A DNA stretch of 64,000 nucleotides from the NCBI RefSeq assembly GCF_005869225.1, contig NZ_SWFP01000002.1:124001-188000 (forward strand). The letters run 5' to 3'. Each line of letters begins with the position of its first letter. Position 1 is the first letter of the stretch. The DNA comes from Dyadobacter bucti. GTDB lineage: Bacteria > Bacteroidota > Bacteroidia > Cytophagales > Spirosomataceae. Positions 34,636-43,165 of the stretch are shown here, one piece after another. Both the position numbers and the translations under genes were made by a program. The notes below the pieces were generated by a model, which was given only the letters and a program-made list of their open reading frames with translations, did no database searches and had not been told where the DNA came from.

Positions 34636-36300
34636 TCAGTGGATTGATGGATTTAAGGACTCCACCGACCTTTTTTCAAGAGAGTATGACAAGGCTGCAC
34701 TCACGAAATTAACGAAAAGGGGATGCGGGTTCATCACAGTGCTTTTCAGCTCCGGGTGGAATTGTACACCAATATAAAAAGGATGTCCCGGCAACTCTAC
34801 CATCTCCACCAGATTGTTGTCAGGATTAATTCCGGTAGCCATCAAGCCTTTATCTTCGAAATCTTTCAGGTATTTGTTATTGAACTCATACCGGTGGCGG
34901 TGCCTTTCGGTGATATGGGTTTTTCCGTAGATTTTACTGGCCAATGAATCTTTCTTGATACGGCAAGGATATGCGCCCAAACGCATGGTTCCTCCTTTAT
35001 TCGAAATATCTTTCTGGTCCTTCATCAGGTGAATCACCGGATGGTCGGTAGAATTATCCATTTCCACAGAATGCGCGCCTTCCCAGCCGATCACATTGCG
35101 TGCGTATTCGATAACCGCCATCTGCATGCCCAGACAGATCCCGAAGAAAGGGATGTTGTTTTCACGGACATACTGGATTGCAGCGATCTTACCTTCGATA
35201 CCTCTTTCCCCAAATCCAGGCGCTACCAAAACACCGTCCAGGCCGTCAAGCTTTTCAACAACATTTTCGGTAGTAAGGCTTTCCGAGTGGATCCACTCGA
35301 TCACGACTTTACATTCGTTCGCCGCTCCGGCATGGATAAACGACTCTACAATGGATTTGTAAGCATCGTGCAGCTCCACATACTTTCCTACAAGACCTAT
35401 CTTCACAGAATCAACCGGATTTTTCAATCTTGACAAAAACGTCTTCCACGAATCGAGGTCTACATCTTTGTCATTATAAATATCCAGCATATATAACGCT
35501 CGCTGATCGAGTCTTTCTTTTAACATCAGCAAAGGAACCGCATAAATCGTGTCAGCGTCCATCGCCTCAATCACTGAATTGACCTGAACGTTACAAAATA
35601 ACGCGATCTTTTTGCGGAGATCATAAGGAAGCGGGTGCTCGGTGCGGCAAACAAGGATATCAGGCTGAATTCCCGATTCCTGCAACATGCGTACAGAGTG
35701 TTGGGTCGGTTTCGTTTTCAGCTCGCCGGCAGAATTAAGATAAGGGATCAGTGTAAGATGGATCACTAGCGTATCGTGTTCCTCCATTTCAAACTTCACC
35801 TGGCGTACTGCCTCAAGAAAAGGAAGGGATTCAATATCACCCACGCAGCCGCCGATCTCGGTAATGACGATGTCGTACTCTCCGCTCTGGCCGAGCAAAA
35901 GCATGTTCCGTTTCAGCTCGTCGGTAATGTGCGGTACCACTTGGACAGTTTTCCCTAGAAAATCTCCCCGGCGTTCTGCTGTGATGACGTTGTGGTAAAT
36001 ACGGCCCGTAGTAACATTGTTGGCCTGCGATGTCCGGACATTCAAAAAACGTTCATAATGCCCGAGGTCAAGATCCGTTTCGGCCCCGTCATCCGTTACA
36101 TAACATTCACCATGCTCGTAAGGATTCATAGTTCCCGGATCTATGTTCAGATATGGATCAAACTTTTGTATTGTAACTGAAAGCCCTCTGGCTTGCAGCA
36201 ATTTGGCTAAAGAGGAGGCAATTATTCCTTTGCCAAGTGAAGATGTAACACCGCCCGTAACGAAAATGTACTTCGCGGTCTTGCGTGCTTTGGAAGCCAT
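34636..36300 (-). CDS. pyrG: CTP synthase
   Basis: A 554-residue enzyme making CTP from UTP, ATP and glutamine. The synthase domain begins MASKARKTAKYIFVTGGVTS with the P-loop-like SSLGKGIIASSL; DPYLNIDPGTMNPYEHGE and EIGGCVGDIESLPFLEA follow. The glutaminase domain has GICLGMQMAVIEYARN with its nucleophilic Cys and QFHPELKS with His and Glu. The frame is open 42 codons further upstream, but those codons are unlike any CTP synthase start and would include the promoter box at 36334. Confidence 0.97.
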   Translation of the reverse strand: MASKARKTAKYIFVTGGVTSSLGKGIIASSLAKLLQARGLSVTIQKFDPYLNIDPGTMNPYEHGECYVTDDGAETDLDLGHYERFLNVRTSQANNVTTGRIYHNVITAERRGDFLGKTVQVVPHITDELKRNMLLLGQSGEYDIVITEIGGCVGDIESLPFLEAVRQVKFEMEEHDTLVIHLTLIPYLNSAGELKTKPTQHSVRMLQESGIQPDILVCRTEHPLPYDLRKKIALFCNVQVNSVIEAMDADTIYAVPLLMLKERLDQRALYMLDIYNDKDVDLDSWKTFLSRLKNPVDSVKIGLVGKYVELHDAYKSIVESFIHAGAANECKVVIEWIHSESLTTENVVEKLDGLDGVLVAPGFGERGIEGKIAAIQYVRENNIPFFGICLGMQMAVIEYARNVIGWEGAHSVEMDNSTDHPVIHLMKDQKDISNKGGTMRLGAYPCRIKKDSLASKIYGKTHITERHRHRYEFNNKYLKDFEDKGLMATGINPDNNLVEMVELPGHPFYIGVQFHPELKSTVMNPHPLFVNFVSAALSYSLEKRSVESLNPSIH

Positions 36301-36333
36301 AAGACGTTGCTTTTTTTCTATGATTACGGGATA

Positions 36334-36341
36334 CAAAGGTA
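36334..36341 (-). promoter_or_regulatory. -7 promoter box for pyrG
   Basis: The minus strand reads TACCTTTG, an exact TAnnTTTG match, 34 bp before the preferred pyrG ATG. It supports the shorter start. Confidence 0.6.
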
Positions 36342-36588
36342 CAGGAAAATAAAAGAATTTTATCAGACCCGGTCTAATTATTTGGGCTCTGCATGTTAAC
36401 CGATTGTTAATCTTGCGGGTAAGCACTTAAAAAAAACTTGTACTAAGATGAAGCCCTTTTTCTGCCGATAAAGGTTACTGAGCGCACGAATATGTACAAA
36501 TGCTTCGTAATTGGCAGCTTTTATTTTCCTATTTTGCAACTCCGCCAAATCAAATTCTATTCAATAAACACAATCCCTATTCCCGTCT

Positions 36589-37482
36589 ATGAAAAAATCA
36601 CTATTACTTTCCACCATGCTCCTCTGTGGTTGCGCTGCGTTTGCGCAATCTGCGAAAGACACAGCCAAACCGCCACTTAAGATAATCGTGTTCGGTGCCC
36701 ATCCCGACGACTGCGATCTGGGAGCCGGTGGTATCGCATCCATTTATTCCTCCATGGGGCATAAAGTGAAATTCGTTTCGCTTACCAATGGCGATAAAGG
36801 ACATCAGGACATTGGCGGCGGCGAGCTGGCCAATATCAGGTTGAAAGAAGCGAAGGAAGCCGGCCGCAGATGGGGCATTGAATATGATGTACTCGACAAC
36901 CACGACGGCGAATTGCTGCCCACCCTGGAAAACAGAATGGCCGCTATCAGGCTCATCCGCGAATGGAACGCCGATGTTGTAATCGCACCACGTACCAACG
37001 ATTACCACCCTGACCATCGTAACACCGGCGTGATCGTTCAGGACGCTGCATACTTAGTAATCGTTCCTAATATTCTTAGTAGCGTACCGCCTTTAACCAA
37101 GAACCCGGTATTCCTCTATTTCCGTGACCGTTTCCAAAGACCTAATCCTTTCCGCCCGGATATTGCCATTGATATCACTGCTAATCTTGCCAAAAAGGTA
37201 GACGGACTGGATGCACACGTTTCCCAATTTTACGAGTGGCTTCCCTGGACGAATCAGGACCTTGCTAATGTACCTAAAGACAAAGTCGAACGAAAAAAAT
37301 GGCTTCTTGCATCAATGGAAAAACGATCTGCGGTGACCCCGGAAATCAAAATTTCTCTCGACAAATGGTACGGAACCGAGAAGGCTGAGAAGATTAAGCA
37401 AGTAGAAGTTTTCGAGATTTGCGAGTATGGAAAACAACCTTCCACAGAAGAAATAAAACGATTGTTTCCTATGCTGCCTTGA
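36589..37482 (+). CDS. exported PIG-L family deacetylase
   Basis: A 297-residue LmbE/PIG-L zinc deacetylase. The signature FGAHPDDCDLGAGG (about residues 35-48) supplies zinc ligands His and Asp; PRTNDYHPDHRNTG (about 137-150) supplies the second His pair. Relatives remove acetyl groups from N-acetylglucosamine-type substrates. Unlike cytoplasmic BshB-type enzymes, it has an N-terminal signal peptide (MKKSLLLSTMLLCGCAAFAQ), so it probably acts in the periplasm or, if a Cys is lipidated, at a membrane. Single gene; substrate unknown. Confidence 0.9.
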   Translation: MKKSLLLSTMLLCGCAAFAQSAKDTAKPPLKIIVFGAHPDDCDLGAGGIASIYSSMGHKVKFVSLTNGDKGHQDIGGGELANIRLKEAKEAGRRWGIEYDVLDNHDGELLPTLENRMAAIRLIREWNADVVIAPRTNDYHPDHRNTGVIVQDAAYLVIVPNILSSVPPLTKNPVFLYFRDRFQRPNPFRPDIAIDITANLAKKVDGLDAHVSQFYEWLPWTNQDLANVPKDKVERKKWLLASMEKRSAVTPEIKISLDKWYGTEKAEKIKQVEVFEICEYGKQPSTEEIKRLFPMLP

Positions 37483-37510
37483 CGGCTTAAGGAATCAGTT
37501 TTGCAATGCA

Positions 37511-37562
37511 TAAAACAGCCTTCTAAAAATCAGAATAGGACGATTTTCAGAAGGCTGTTTTA
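37511..37562. terminator. bidirectional terminator
   Basis: AAAACAGCCTTCT (37512-37524) and AGAAGGCTGTTTT (about 37549-37561) are exact reverse complements and sit between the convergent deacetylase and nspC genes. Terminal A/T runs lie on both sides, so it can work for both transcripts. Confidence 0.85.
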
Positions 37563-37600
37563 CTGTCCGTAGGGACCAGACCGTGTTTTACATCGGTTTA

Positions 37601-38758
37601 CTACGATAACCTGTCTTTAAAGCTCTCATAACCATACGAACGGATCAATTGAAATTCCTGTTCAGCTTTCCAGATACCTATGGAAGGCAGGTTAACTCCG
37701 TTAAATGTTGTGGTCTTTACCATGGTGTAATGAATCATGTCCTCAAATATGATTTTATCTCCAATTCCAAGGGGCTCATCAAAGGAATAATCGCCTATAA
37801 AATCGCCTGCCAGGCAGGTCATTCCACCCATTCTGTATGTTGGTTTTCCGGGTATTGCTTCCTGGTATGCTCCCCGTATCGCAGGCTTATATGGCATCTC
37901 CAGAGTGTCCGGCATGTGAGCGGCGAAAGATGTATCCAGTATCGCCACCTCTATTCCCTGACTGTCGAGAACATCCAGTACAGTTGCGTACAGCTCTCCA
38001 GTTCTCCAGGCTATCGCTGATCCTGGCTCCAATATCACGTCAAGATCATATTTAGTCCTAATATTGCTAACTAATTTTTTTAGCTTCACAATATCGTATC
38101 CTTCCCGTGTCATCAGGTGCCCCCCTCCCATATTAAGCCACTTGGCCTGATGCAGCAGATCGGCAAAGCGGGATTCCAATGCTTCCAATGTTCTTTCCAA
38201 GGTATCGGATCCATTCTCACAGAGTGTATGAAAATGGATTCCGTCGATTCCCTCGGGAAGCTTGTCCGGAAGCTTGTCGCGCGTCACGCCCAACCTCGAC
38301 CCGGGTACACAAGGGTTGTACATATCTGTTGTTACCTCGGAATACTGCGGGTTCACTCGGATGCCACAAGAAAGAAAATGCTCCGGATGAACAGCTTTGA
38401 AATTTTCAACCCTGTCTTTAAATCGCTCCCACTGGCCGAAAGAGTTAAAAGTAATATGGCTGCTACGTTCCATAATCTCCTGAAATTCCTGCTCAGGATA
38501 AGCGGGCATATAGGTATGTGCCGGAATTCCCATGAAATCATTGATGAGCTTAACCTCGTTCAATGAACTTGCAGTGGCACCGCTCAGGTACTCTTTCACA
38601 ATCGGGAAAGCGCTGTACATCGAAAAACCCTTTAATGCCAGGATAATCTTGCAGCCCGATTCCTTCTGGACGGAATCGATAAGCCGGAGATTCTTTCGGA
38701 GCAGATCTTCTTCCAGAATGTAACATGGCGATGGAATATTGGAATAATCTATTGGCAT
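37601..38758 (-). CDS. nspC: carboxynorspermidine decarboxylase
   Basis: A 385-residue PLP-dependent alanine-racemase-fold decarboxylase of polyamine synthesis (carboxynorspermidine/carboxyspermidine to norspermidine/spermidine). The PLP lysine lies in KIILALKGFSMYSAFPIVKE; WLNMGGGHLMTREGYD, LEPGSAIAWRTGELYATVLD and GGMTCLAGDFIGDYSFDEPL are further family motifs. The ATG at 38758 (MPIDYSNIPSPCYILEEDLL) is preferred over an open extension of 33 codons that would cross the promoter. No other polyamine gene is in the window. Confidence 0.93.
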   Translation of the reverse strand: MPIDYSNIPSPCYILEEDLLRKNLRLIDSVQKESGCKIILALKGFSMYSAFPIVKEYLSGATASSLNEVKLINDFMGIPAHTYMPAYPEQEFQEIMERSSHITFNSFGQWERFKDRVENFKAVHPEHFLSCGIRVNPQYSEVTTDMYNPCVPGSRLGVTRDKLPDKLPEGIDGIHFHTLCENGSDTLERTLEALESRFADLLHQAKWLNMGGGHLMTREGYDIVKLKKLVSNIRTKYDLDVILEPGSAIAWRTGELYATVLDVLDSQGIEVAILDTSFAAHMPDTLEMPYKPAIRGAYQEAIPGKPTYRMGGMTCLAGDFIGDYSFDEPLGIGDKIIFEDMIHYTMVKTTTFNGVNLPSIGIWKAEQEFQLIRSYGYESFKDRLS

Positions 38759-38806
38759 TTTTGTTGAAATGAGTAATGGTAAATCGGCTTGACGATAATG
38801 TTTATA

Positions 38807-38826
38807 TAATTTTGTACACAAAAGTA
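38807..38826. promoter_or_regulatory. interlocked divergent -7 boxes (nspC / exonuclease)
   Basis: TAATTTTG at 38807-38814 on the plus strand and TACTTTTG at 38819-38826 on the minus strand both match TAnnTTTG exactly. They point in opposite directions and are only 4 bp apart, so each predicted start site falls within or beside the other promoter's -7 box. Confidence 0.55.
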
Positions 38827-38882
38827 TAAGTTTGAGTTTCCAAAACACATCATCCATTTTTCATTTACCCCGAAATCCGCCT

Positions 38883-39470
38883 ATGCCATTCCTTGTACTC
38901 GATATTGAAATGACCGGACCGGAGCCCGGCTGGAATGAAATTATACAAATAGGTGCCGAATTTTTCGATGACCAATGGCGCTCACAGGGTACCTACCTCC
39001 AGAATGTTTATCCTGAAAACGAAGAGGCTTTTTCCGTCAAATCTGAGGAGGTACACGGGCTTTCGTTGCAGGATCTGGAAGATGCGCCTATGATATATGA
39101 TGTGATCCCTGAGTTTGAAAAATGGATCAAGAAACTGAATACTGGCAAACCAAATCTATCCAGTGTCATAATCTGCGGGCAAAGTGTGATCAATGACATT
39201 AACTTTCTGCAGTACGCCTACCGGAACGAAAAGTTGAAATGGTCTTTTTCAAACAAAATGCTTGACTTGCATACAGTTTCCTACCTGTTTTTCCAGATAC
39301 TGGAAAAAAATGGCAAAACGGTTCCCAGATCCCTTAGTCTCTCTTCTGTCGCTAACTACTTTGGTTTCGAGCGGGAAGATACCACGCACAACGCGCTCGA
39401 AGACGCGATGCTGACAGCCAAGTGCTTTAAAGAATTTTTCAAGCTAATTGACAATGTTAAACTCGTATGA
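38883..39470 (+). CDS. DEDDh 3'-5' exonuclease
   Basis: A 195-residue DnaQ-type exonuclease. ExoI motif LDIEMTGPEPGWNEIIQIGA (Asp and Glu), ExoII region VIICGQSVINDINFLQYAYR with Asp, and ExoIII DTTHNALEDAMLTAKCF with the catalytic His and Asp are all present. It may act on DNA ends or short RNAs; the family alone does not decide. The ATG at 38883 gives a start immediately before the first catalytic strand; a TTG at 38832 would add 17 codons. Its stop overlaps the next gene's ATG (ATGA). Confidence 0.9.
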   Translation: MPFLVLDIEMTGPEPGWNEIIQIGAEFFDDQWRSQGTYLQNVYPENEEAFSVKSEEVHGLSLQDLEDAPMIYDVIPEFEKWIKKLNTGKPNLSSVIICGQSVINDINFLQYAYRNEKLKWSFSNKMLDLHTVSYLFFQILEKNGKTVPRSLSLSSVANYFGFEREDTTHNALEDAMLTAKCFKEFFKLIDNVKLV

Positions 39471-40348
39471 TTGATTACAATCCTAAAGAGTGGCTCCGCT
39501 ACATATTCTATTTTCAGAAAGCGGACACCGTCAGGAAGCTGACACCGCTGATATTGACTATAGGTGTATACTCAGCCGTTTTATCCTATCTGATATTGAT
39601 TTACTGGCGAATCGGCGAAAATACTGACCTGAAGAACATTTCTCTGATGCACTCTCTTTTGGGTTTTGTAATATCCATGTTGCTGGTTTTCAGAACAAAT
39701 ACTGCCTATGATCGCTGGTGGGAAGGTCGAAGGCAGTGGGGTGCGCTGATGAATATCAGCAGGAATTTAGCACTCAAAGTCAACGCACTGCTTGACGGGA
39801 GCGATCTGGAAGAAAAAATGTTCTTTCAGACCATGATTGCCAATTACGCCTATTCATTAAAAAACCACCTGCGGGGAATCTACAAATCTGACGAATTCAC
39901 AGACTGTCAGCTATTTGGAAAATCGGACCTGAATATACACGACCACATACCAAACCAGATTGCAGCTGCCATTTTTTCCAGGGTTATCACATTACAGAAA
40001 AAAGGTACCCTACTTCCCGAACATACGATCCTTCTCAACAATCAACTGGAGGAATTCACCAATATCTGCGGTGCCTGCGAACGGATCAAAAACACGCCCA
40101 TCCCTCTTTCCTACAGCTCGTTCATCAAGAAATTCATCTTTTTCTATTGTCTCACGTTGCCGATTGGCTATGTTTTCAGTCTGCATTTCCTGGTTATTCC
40201 GTTTGTAATGTTTGTATTTTATATCCTGGCCAGCCTTGAAGTAATTGCCGAAGAAATCGAAGATCCGTTTGGCGATGACTCCAATGACCTACCGATCGAG
40301 CGCATTTGCAAGGGTATACAGACTTCTACTGCGGCGTTGTTGAGATAG
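39467..40348 (+). CDS. bestrophin-like (UPF0187) membrane channel
   Basis: A 293-residue membrane protein of the bacterial bestrophin family. Recognisable segments: MIDYNPKEWLRYIFYFQKAD, HSLLGFVISMLLVFRTNTAY followed by DRWWEGRRQWGALMNISRNL, and the C-terminal EVIAEEIEDPFGDDSNDLPI. Four hydrophobic helices are visible (about 27-48, 62-82, 218-238 and 240-260). Bacterial relatives form pentameric cation or anion channels. It overlaps the exonuclease gene by four bases, so the two are translated together. Confidence 0.92.
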   Translation: MIDYNPKEWLRYIFYFQKADTVRKLTPLILTIGVYSAVLSYLILIYWRIGENTDLKNISLMHSLLGFVISMLLVFRTNTAYDRWWEGRRQWGALMNISRNLALKVNALLDGSDLEEKMFFQTMIANYAYSLKNHLRGIYKSDEFTDCQLFGKSDLNIHDHIPNQIAAAIFSRVITLQKKGTLLPEHTILLNNQLEEFTNICGACERIKNTPIPLSYSSFIKKFIFFYCLTLPIGYVFSLHFLVIPFVMFVFYILASLEVIAEEIEDPFGDDSNDLPIERICKGIQTSTAALLR

Positions 40349-40698
40349 GCTTTTATGAAATAATATTAATTTCAGAGGCCCAATTATTAGAAACTTCTTA
40401 AGATCTCATCAGAAAAGCATTAAAATTTAAAAAATTTTATTTTTTTTTCGAGAGCCACTTTTAACGCAGTTTTCTTGATTTTCAGATTTTATCGAAAAAT
40501 CAGGGAAATATACACACCCATTTCTTCGACTTCCCTCAATTTTATCCCACAATCATTCCATTTTTAAAGTCATTTTTCAACAATTTACAATTGTACACGA
40601 AATTACGAAAGTAAACTGATTTGGAAAAAATGTGTTATTTTCATGTATCCTCAAATACAGGATACGGTTCATTTATTCAAATAGTAAACGAATTTATT
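40349..40698. other. AT-rich gene-free region with a leader hairpin
   Basis: No gene is supported in these 350 bases. The stretch is AT-rich with T/A runs. A 6-bp perfect hairpin (GTATCC 40645-40650, GGATAC 40660-40665) sits in the probable leader of the next gene. A TTATTTTC box near 40636 is only a partial -7 match. Confidence 0.6.
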
Positions 40699-41121
40699 AT
40701 GAAAAAGACGCCCTTTCTAACTACAGTTATATTAGTTGCATGCTTGTTAGCCTTCAATTCAAACGCTCAGTCGATAGTAGACCCGGGTGTTTCAATTTAT
40801 AATTACAAGCACCCCAATAAAGCTGCAAAAGCCAAAGCTGGCAAAGAAGGACAAAATACAATAAAAGTCGCCAACCTGAATACGGTCGAGAGATATAACA
40901 AACAGCAGAGAAACAGGTACGTGAGCACTACACCAAAGTATGCTCCAAGACCTTCTTCGCTGGTGGTCTATCGTGATTACCAGGTTGAAGGAATTGAAAT
41001 CAATCCGCTGGTTTCTCCGAGAAATTACAAAACACCGACCAACTCGGGAACGAAGGATACTTCGCAGCTGGCCGACTACCACAATAACTCGGACAAGGCT
41101 GTTTATCCGACTGTGGATTAA
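40699..41121 (+). CDS. small secreted protein, paralogue pair member A
   Basis: A 140-residue exported protein with a signal peptide (MKKTPFLTTVILVACLLAFN, cleavage near SNAQ). The mature part starts with VDPGVSIYNYKHPNKAAKAK and later has APRPSSLVVYRDYQVEG and INPLVSPRNYKT. The same blocks occur in the product of the gene at 41556 (AGVSVFNYKHANKTALAK; SLVVFVKQ; INPLLSARHYKT). No known domain is recognised; the mature protein is short, basic and Asn/Tyr-rich. Each copy has its own terminator, so they are separate transcription units. Confidence 0.8.
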   Translation: MKKTPFLTTVILVACLLAFNSNAQSIVDPGVSIYNYKHPNKAAKAKAGKEGQNTIKVANLNTVERYNKQQRNRYVSTTPKYAPRPSSLVVYRDYQVEGIEINPLVSPRNYKTPTNSGTKDTSQLADYHNNSDKAVYPTVD

Positions 41122-41139
41122 GCGACCCCATTTCGATCG

Positions 41140-41171
41140 AAAACCGGCTTTACATCAAAGCCGGTTTTTTT
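41140..41171 (+). terminator. intrinsic terminator after paralogue A
   Basis: AAACCGGCTTT at 41141-41151 pairs with AAAGCCGGTTT around 41158-41168, followed by a T-run to 41171. Confidence 0.9.
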
Positions 41172-41555
41172 ATGCCCGGATTTTCTACTCCGCCGTTTCA
41201 AACAGCGGCAATATTTGAATTTCATATAAATAGTCCGCCAGCACGCCACTTCCCCGCCAGCGAATAATCAGCCCTCCTGCCCAAAATAGGGAAATGAAAA
41301 TAACCGACACAAAATCTGAGATGCCCAAATTTAGCGCAAATTGACATCCAGACACTAGATTTTCTAATGGACGTTCAAATTCGTCCCGCCTCAAAATAAC
41401 TAAAATCTTTCACCCAAGAGTGATAACTTACGGACAAGCCCCTTCGACAATGATTGAAATTTATATTTTTTTGTTTGAAATGGCTATTTACCGGAAAATA
41501 GTTACCAGGTAATTTTGAAGCCTTTATTCAGGTAATATTTTCACTCCAACACATC
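41172..41555. other. gene-free region carrying a promoter for paralogue B
   Basis: No gene is supported. A 69-codon minus-strand frame at 41185-41394 lacks convincing features. TAATTTTG at 41510-41517 is an exact TAnnTTTG box 38 bp before the ATG at 41556 and probably drives it. Confidence 0.6.
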
Positions 41556-41960
41556 ATGATTTCCAAATCACTAATTATCTCCGCACTACTACTGGCCGGC
41601 GCAGCAGCCTCGCATAATTCGCACGCACAGCTTGTCAACTCCACAGATGCAGGCGTTTCAGTTTTTAATTACAAACACGCTAACAAGACTGCGCTGGCTA
41701 AAACAAAGAACAGCGGCCGCCTGGTTATCCCAGTGATCTCCGTTATCAGCTCGCAGGGTCAGCCGCGATTTTCCAACACAAACAATCGTGATTATACGCC
41801 GAGGTATCAGACCCGAACAGCTTCGCTTGTAGTATTTGTAAAGCAGGAAAAACAGAAACCCAACATAAATCCCCTCCTATCGGCACGTCATTACAAAACC
41901 GGCAAGCACACCAAACGAGCTTCATATCAAGCCGCAGAGCTTTTGTGTCAGTCTATGTAG
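41556..41960 (+). CDS. small secreted protein, paralogue pair member B
   Basis: A 134-residue exported protein (signal peptide MISKSLIISALLLAGAAASH, cleavage near SHAQ). It shares two blocks with the product of 40699: the N-terminal GVSVFNYKHANK block and the C-terminal SLVVF...NPLLSARHYKT block, with a divergent linker between. Length and order are the same, so the pair came from a duplication. No family is recognised. The last residues (ELLCQSM) extend past the conserved block and contain the only Cys. Confidence 0.78.
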   Translation: MISKSLIISALLLAGAAASHNSHAQLVNSTDAGVSVFNYKHANKTALAKTKNSGRLVIPVISVISSQGQPRFSNTNNRDYTPRYQTRTASLVVFVKQEKQKPNINPLLSARHYKTGKHTKRASYQAAELLCQSM

Positions 41961-41987
41961 TATTTCAGGCAAATTTCATGTTTTCAT

Positions 41988-42017
41988 AAGCCGGCATTCA
42001 GGTTTGCCGGCTTTTTC
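41988..42017 (+). terminator. intrinsic terminator after paralogue B
   Basis: AAGCCGGCA (41988-41996) and TGCCGGCTT (42005-42013) with an 8-base loop, followed by T's to about 42017. Confidence 0.88.
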
Positions 42018-42143
42018 CGTTTGGCGATTTACAAAGATTGATAAAGCCGGAAAAAGTATGAAAATAGCGTGTACGTTAACGTTTTAATTAATTTTTAACA
42101 GGATTATTTTGTAGCGAATATTTGAATTTCATAATTTCAACAC

Positions 42144-43055
42144 ATGATACCAAGTGAGACCGTAGAGCATTTTTATTTAACCCACCCCGCAGCGCAAGGC
42201 TCCCGGGGACCAGATAAAAACACAGGAGATGAGGGGCATTTCAATGTTTTTTCAAGGGTATTCTGCAACAAGTACACCTCTTACGCCAGCAGGGACTTTT
42301 ATAAAATTTCGCTGATACTGGGAAAAGGAAAGTTATTCTATGGAAACCAGGAAATTGATATTAACCGGAATGCGCTCGTTTTCTTTAACCGGAACGTTCC
42401 TTATTCCTGGCAGGCAACATCCACTGAGCAGGCAGGCTATTTCTGTCTCTTTACCGATGAATTTTTAAATTCGATCCATCGCTCAAAGGCTATAGTAAAT
42501 TGCCCCATCTTGCGAAACGACAATATACCTGTCTACTTTATCGACAAAGATCAGCAGGATCATCTGCTCCGTATTTTCGCAAAAATGCAAAGCGAGATCG
42601 AGTCGGGATACATCCATAAGTATGACCTCATGCGCAATTATGTGAATGTGATCGTGCATGAAGCTATGAAAATGCAGCCTTCCGAATTGAGTGATATGCA
42701 TGTAAATGGCTCAGCCAGACTGTCTTCCATGTTCCAGGAGTTGCTTGCAAGGCAGTTCCCGATAGAGTCACCGGAACACAAGCTGAAATTGAAGACTGCA
42801 AAGGACTATGCCGTGAAGCTGGGCGTACATGTGAACCATCTGAACCGTGCTCTGAAAGAAAGCACCGGCAAGACTACCACAGATCATATCATAGACAGCA
42901 TCATTTCCCAGTCCAAGCTGATGCTGAGGCATTCCAACTGGAGCATTGCTGAAATTGCGTTTTGCCTCGGGTTCGAATACCCAGCCTATTTCAATAATCT
43001 TTTTAAGAAGCAAATTGGACTTACACCGAAATCCTACCGGATCAGCGAAAGATGA
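42144..43055 (+). CDS. AraC-family transcriptional regulator
   Basis: A 303-residue regulator. The N-terminal part is a cupin-like sensor (YKISLILGKGKLFYGNQEID to NVPYSWQATSTEQAGYFCLF). The C-terminal 100 residues contain two helix-turn-helices: YAVKLGVHVNHLNRALKEST and SIAEIAFCLGFEYPAYFNNL followed by FKKQIGLTPKSYR, the AraC signature. It is 110 bp upstream of the efflux operon in the same direction and is a plausible regulator of it, as is common for AraC/RND pairs. Inducer unknown. Confidence 0.92.
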   Translation: MIPSETVEHFYLTHPAAQGSRGPDKNTGDEGHFNVFSRVFCNKYTSYASRDFYKISLILGKGKLFYGNQEIDINRNALVFFNRNVPYSWQATSTEQAGYFCLFTDEFLNSIHRSKAIVNCPILRNDNIPVYFIDKDQQDHLLRIFAKMQSEIESGYIHKYDLMRNYVNVIVHEAMKMQPSELSDMHVNGSARLSSMFQELLARQFPIESPEHKLKLKTAKDYAVKLGVHVNHLNRALKESTGKTTTDHIIDSIISQSKLMLRHSNWSIAEIAFCLGFEYPAYFNNLFKKQIGLTPKSYRISER

Positions 43056-43117
43056 CAATGTTTGAATTTTGTAATGTATTGTTTGAAAGTGATAGATTTT
43101 ACATGCGGTGACATAAT

Positions 43118-43125
43118 TACATTTG
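43118..43125 (+). promoter_or_regulatory. -7 promoter box of the efflux operon
   Basis: TACATTTG, an exact TAnnTTTG match, 41 bp before the start of the TolC-like gene. Confidence 0.6.
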
Positions 43126-43165
43126 TGCCTTCGCTGGCTACACTCCTTCTATAATTTTTCTACCT

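Noticed and set aside
36301..36426. Longer N-terminus for CTP synthase
   Set aside because: The extra 42 codons cross an exact promoter box and do not resemble CTP synthase.
41185..41394. 69-codon minus-strand frame in the gap between the secreted paralogues
   Set aside because: No promoter, no recognisable protein features, and it begins near the terminator of the upstream gene.
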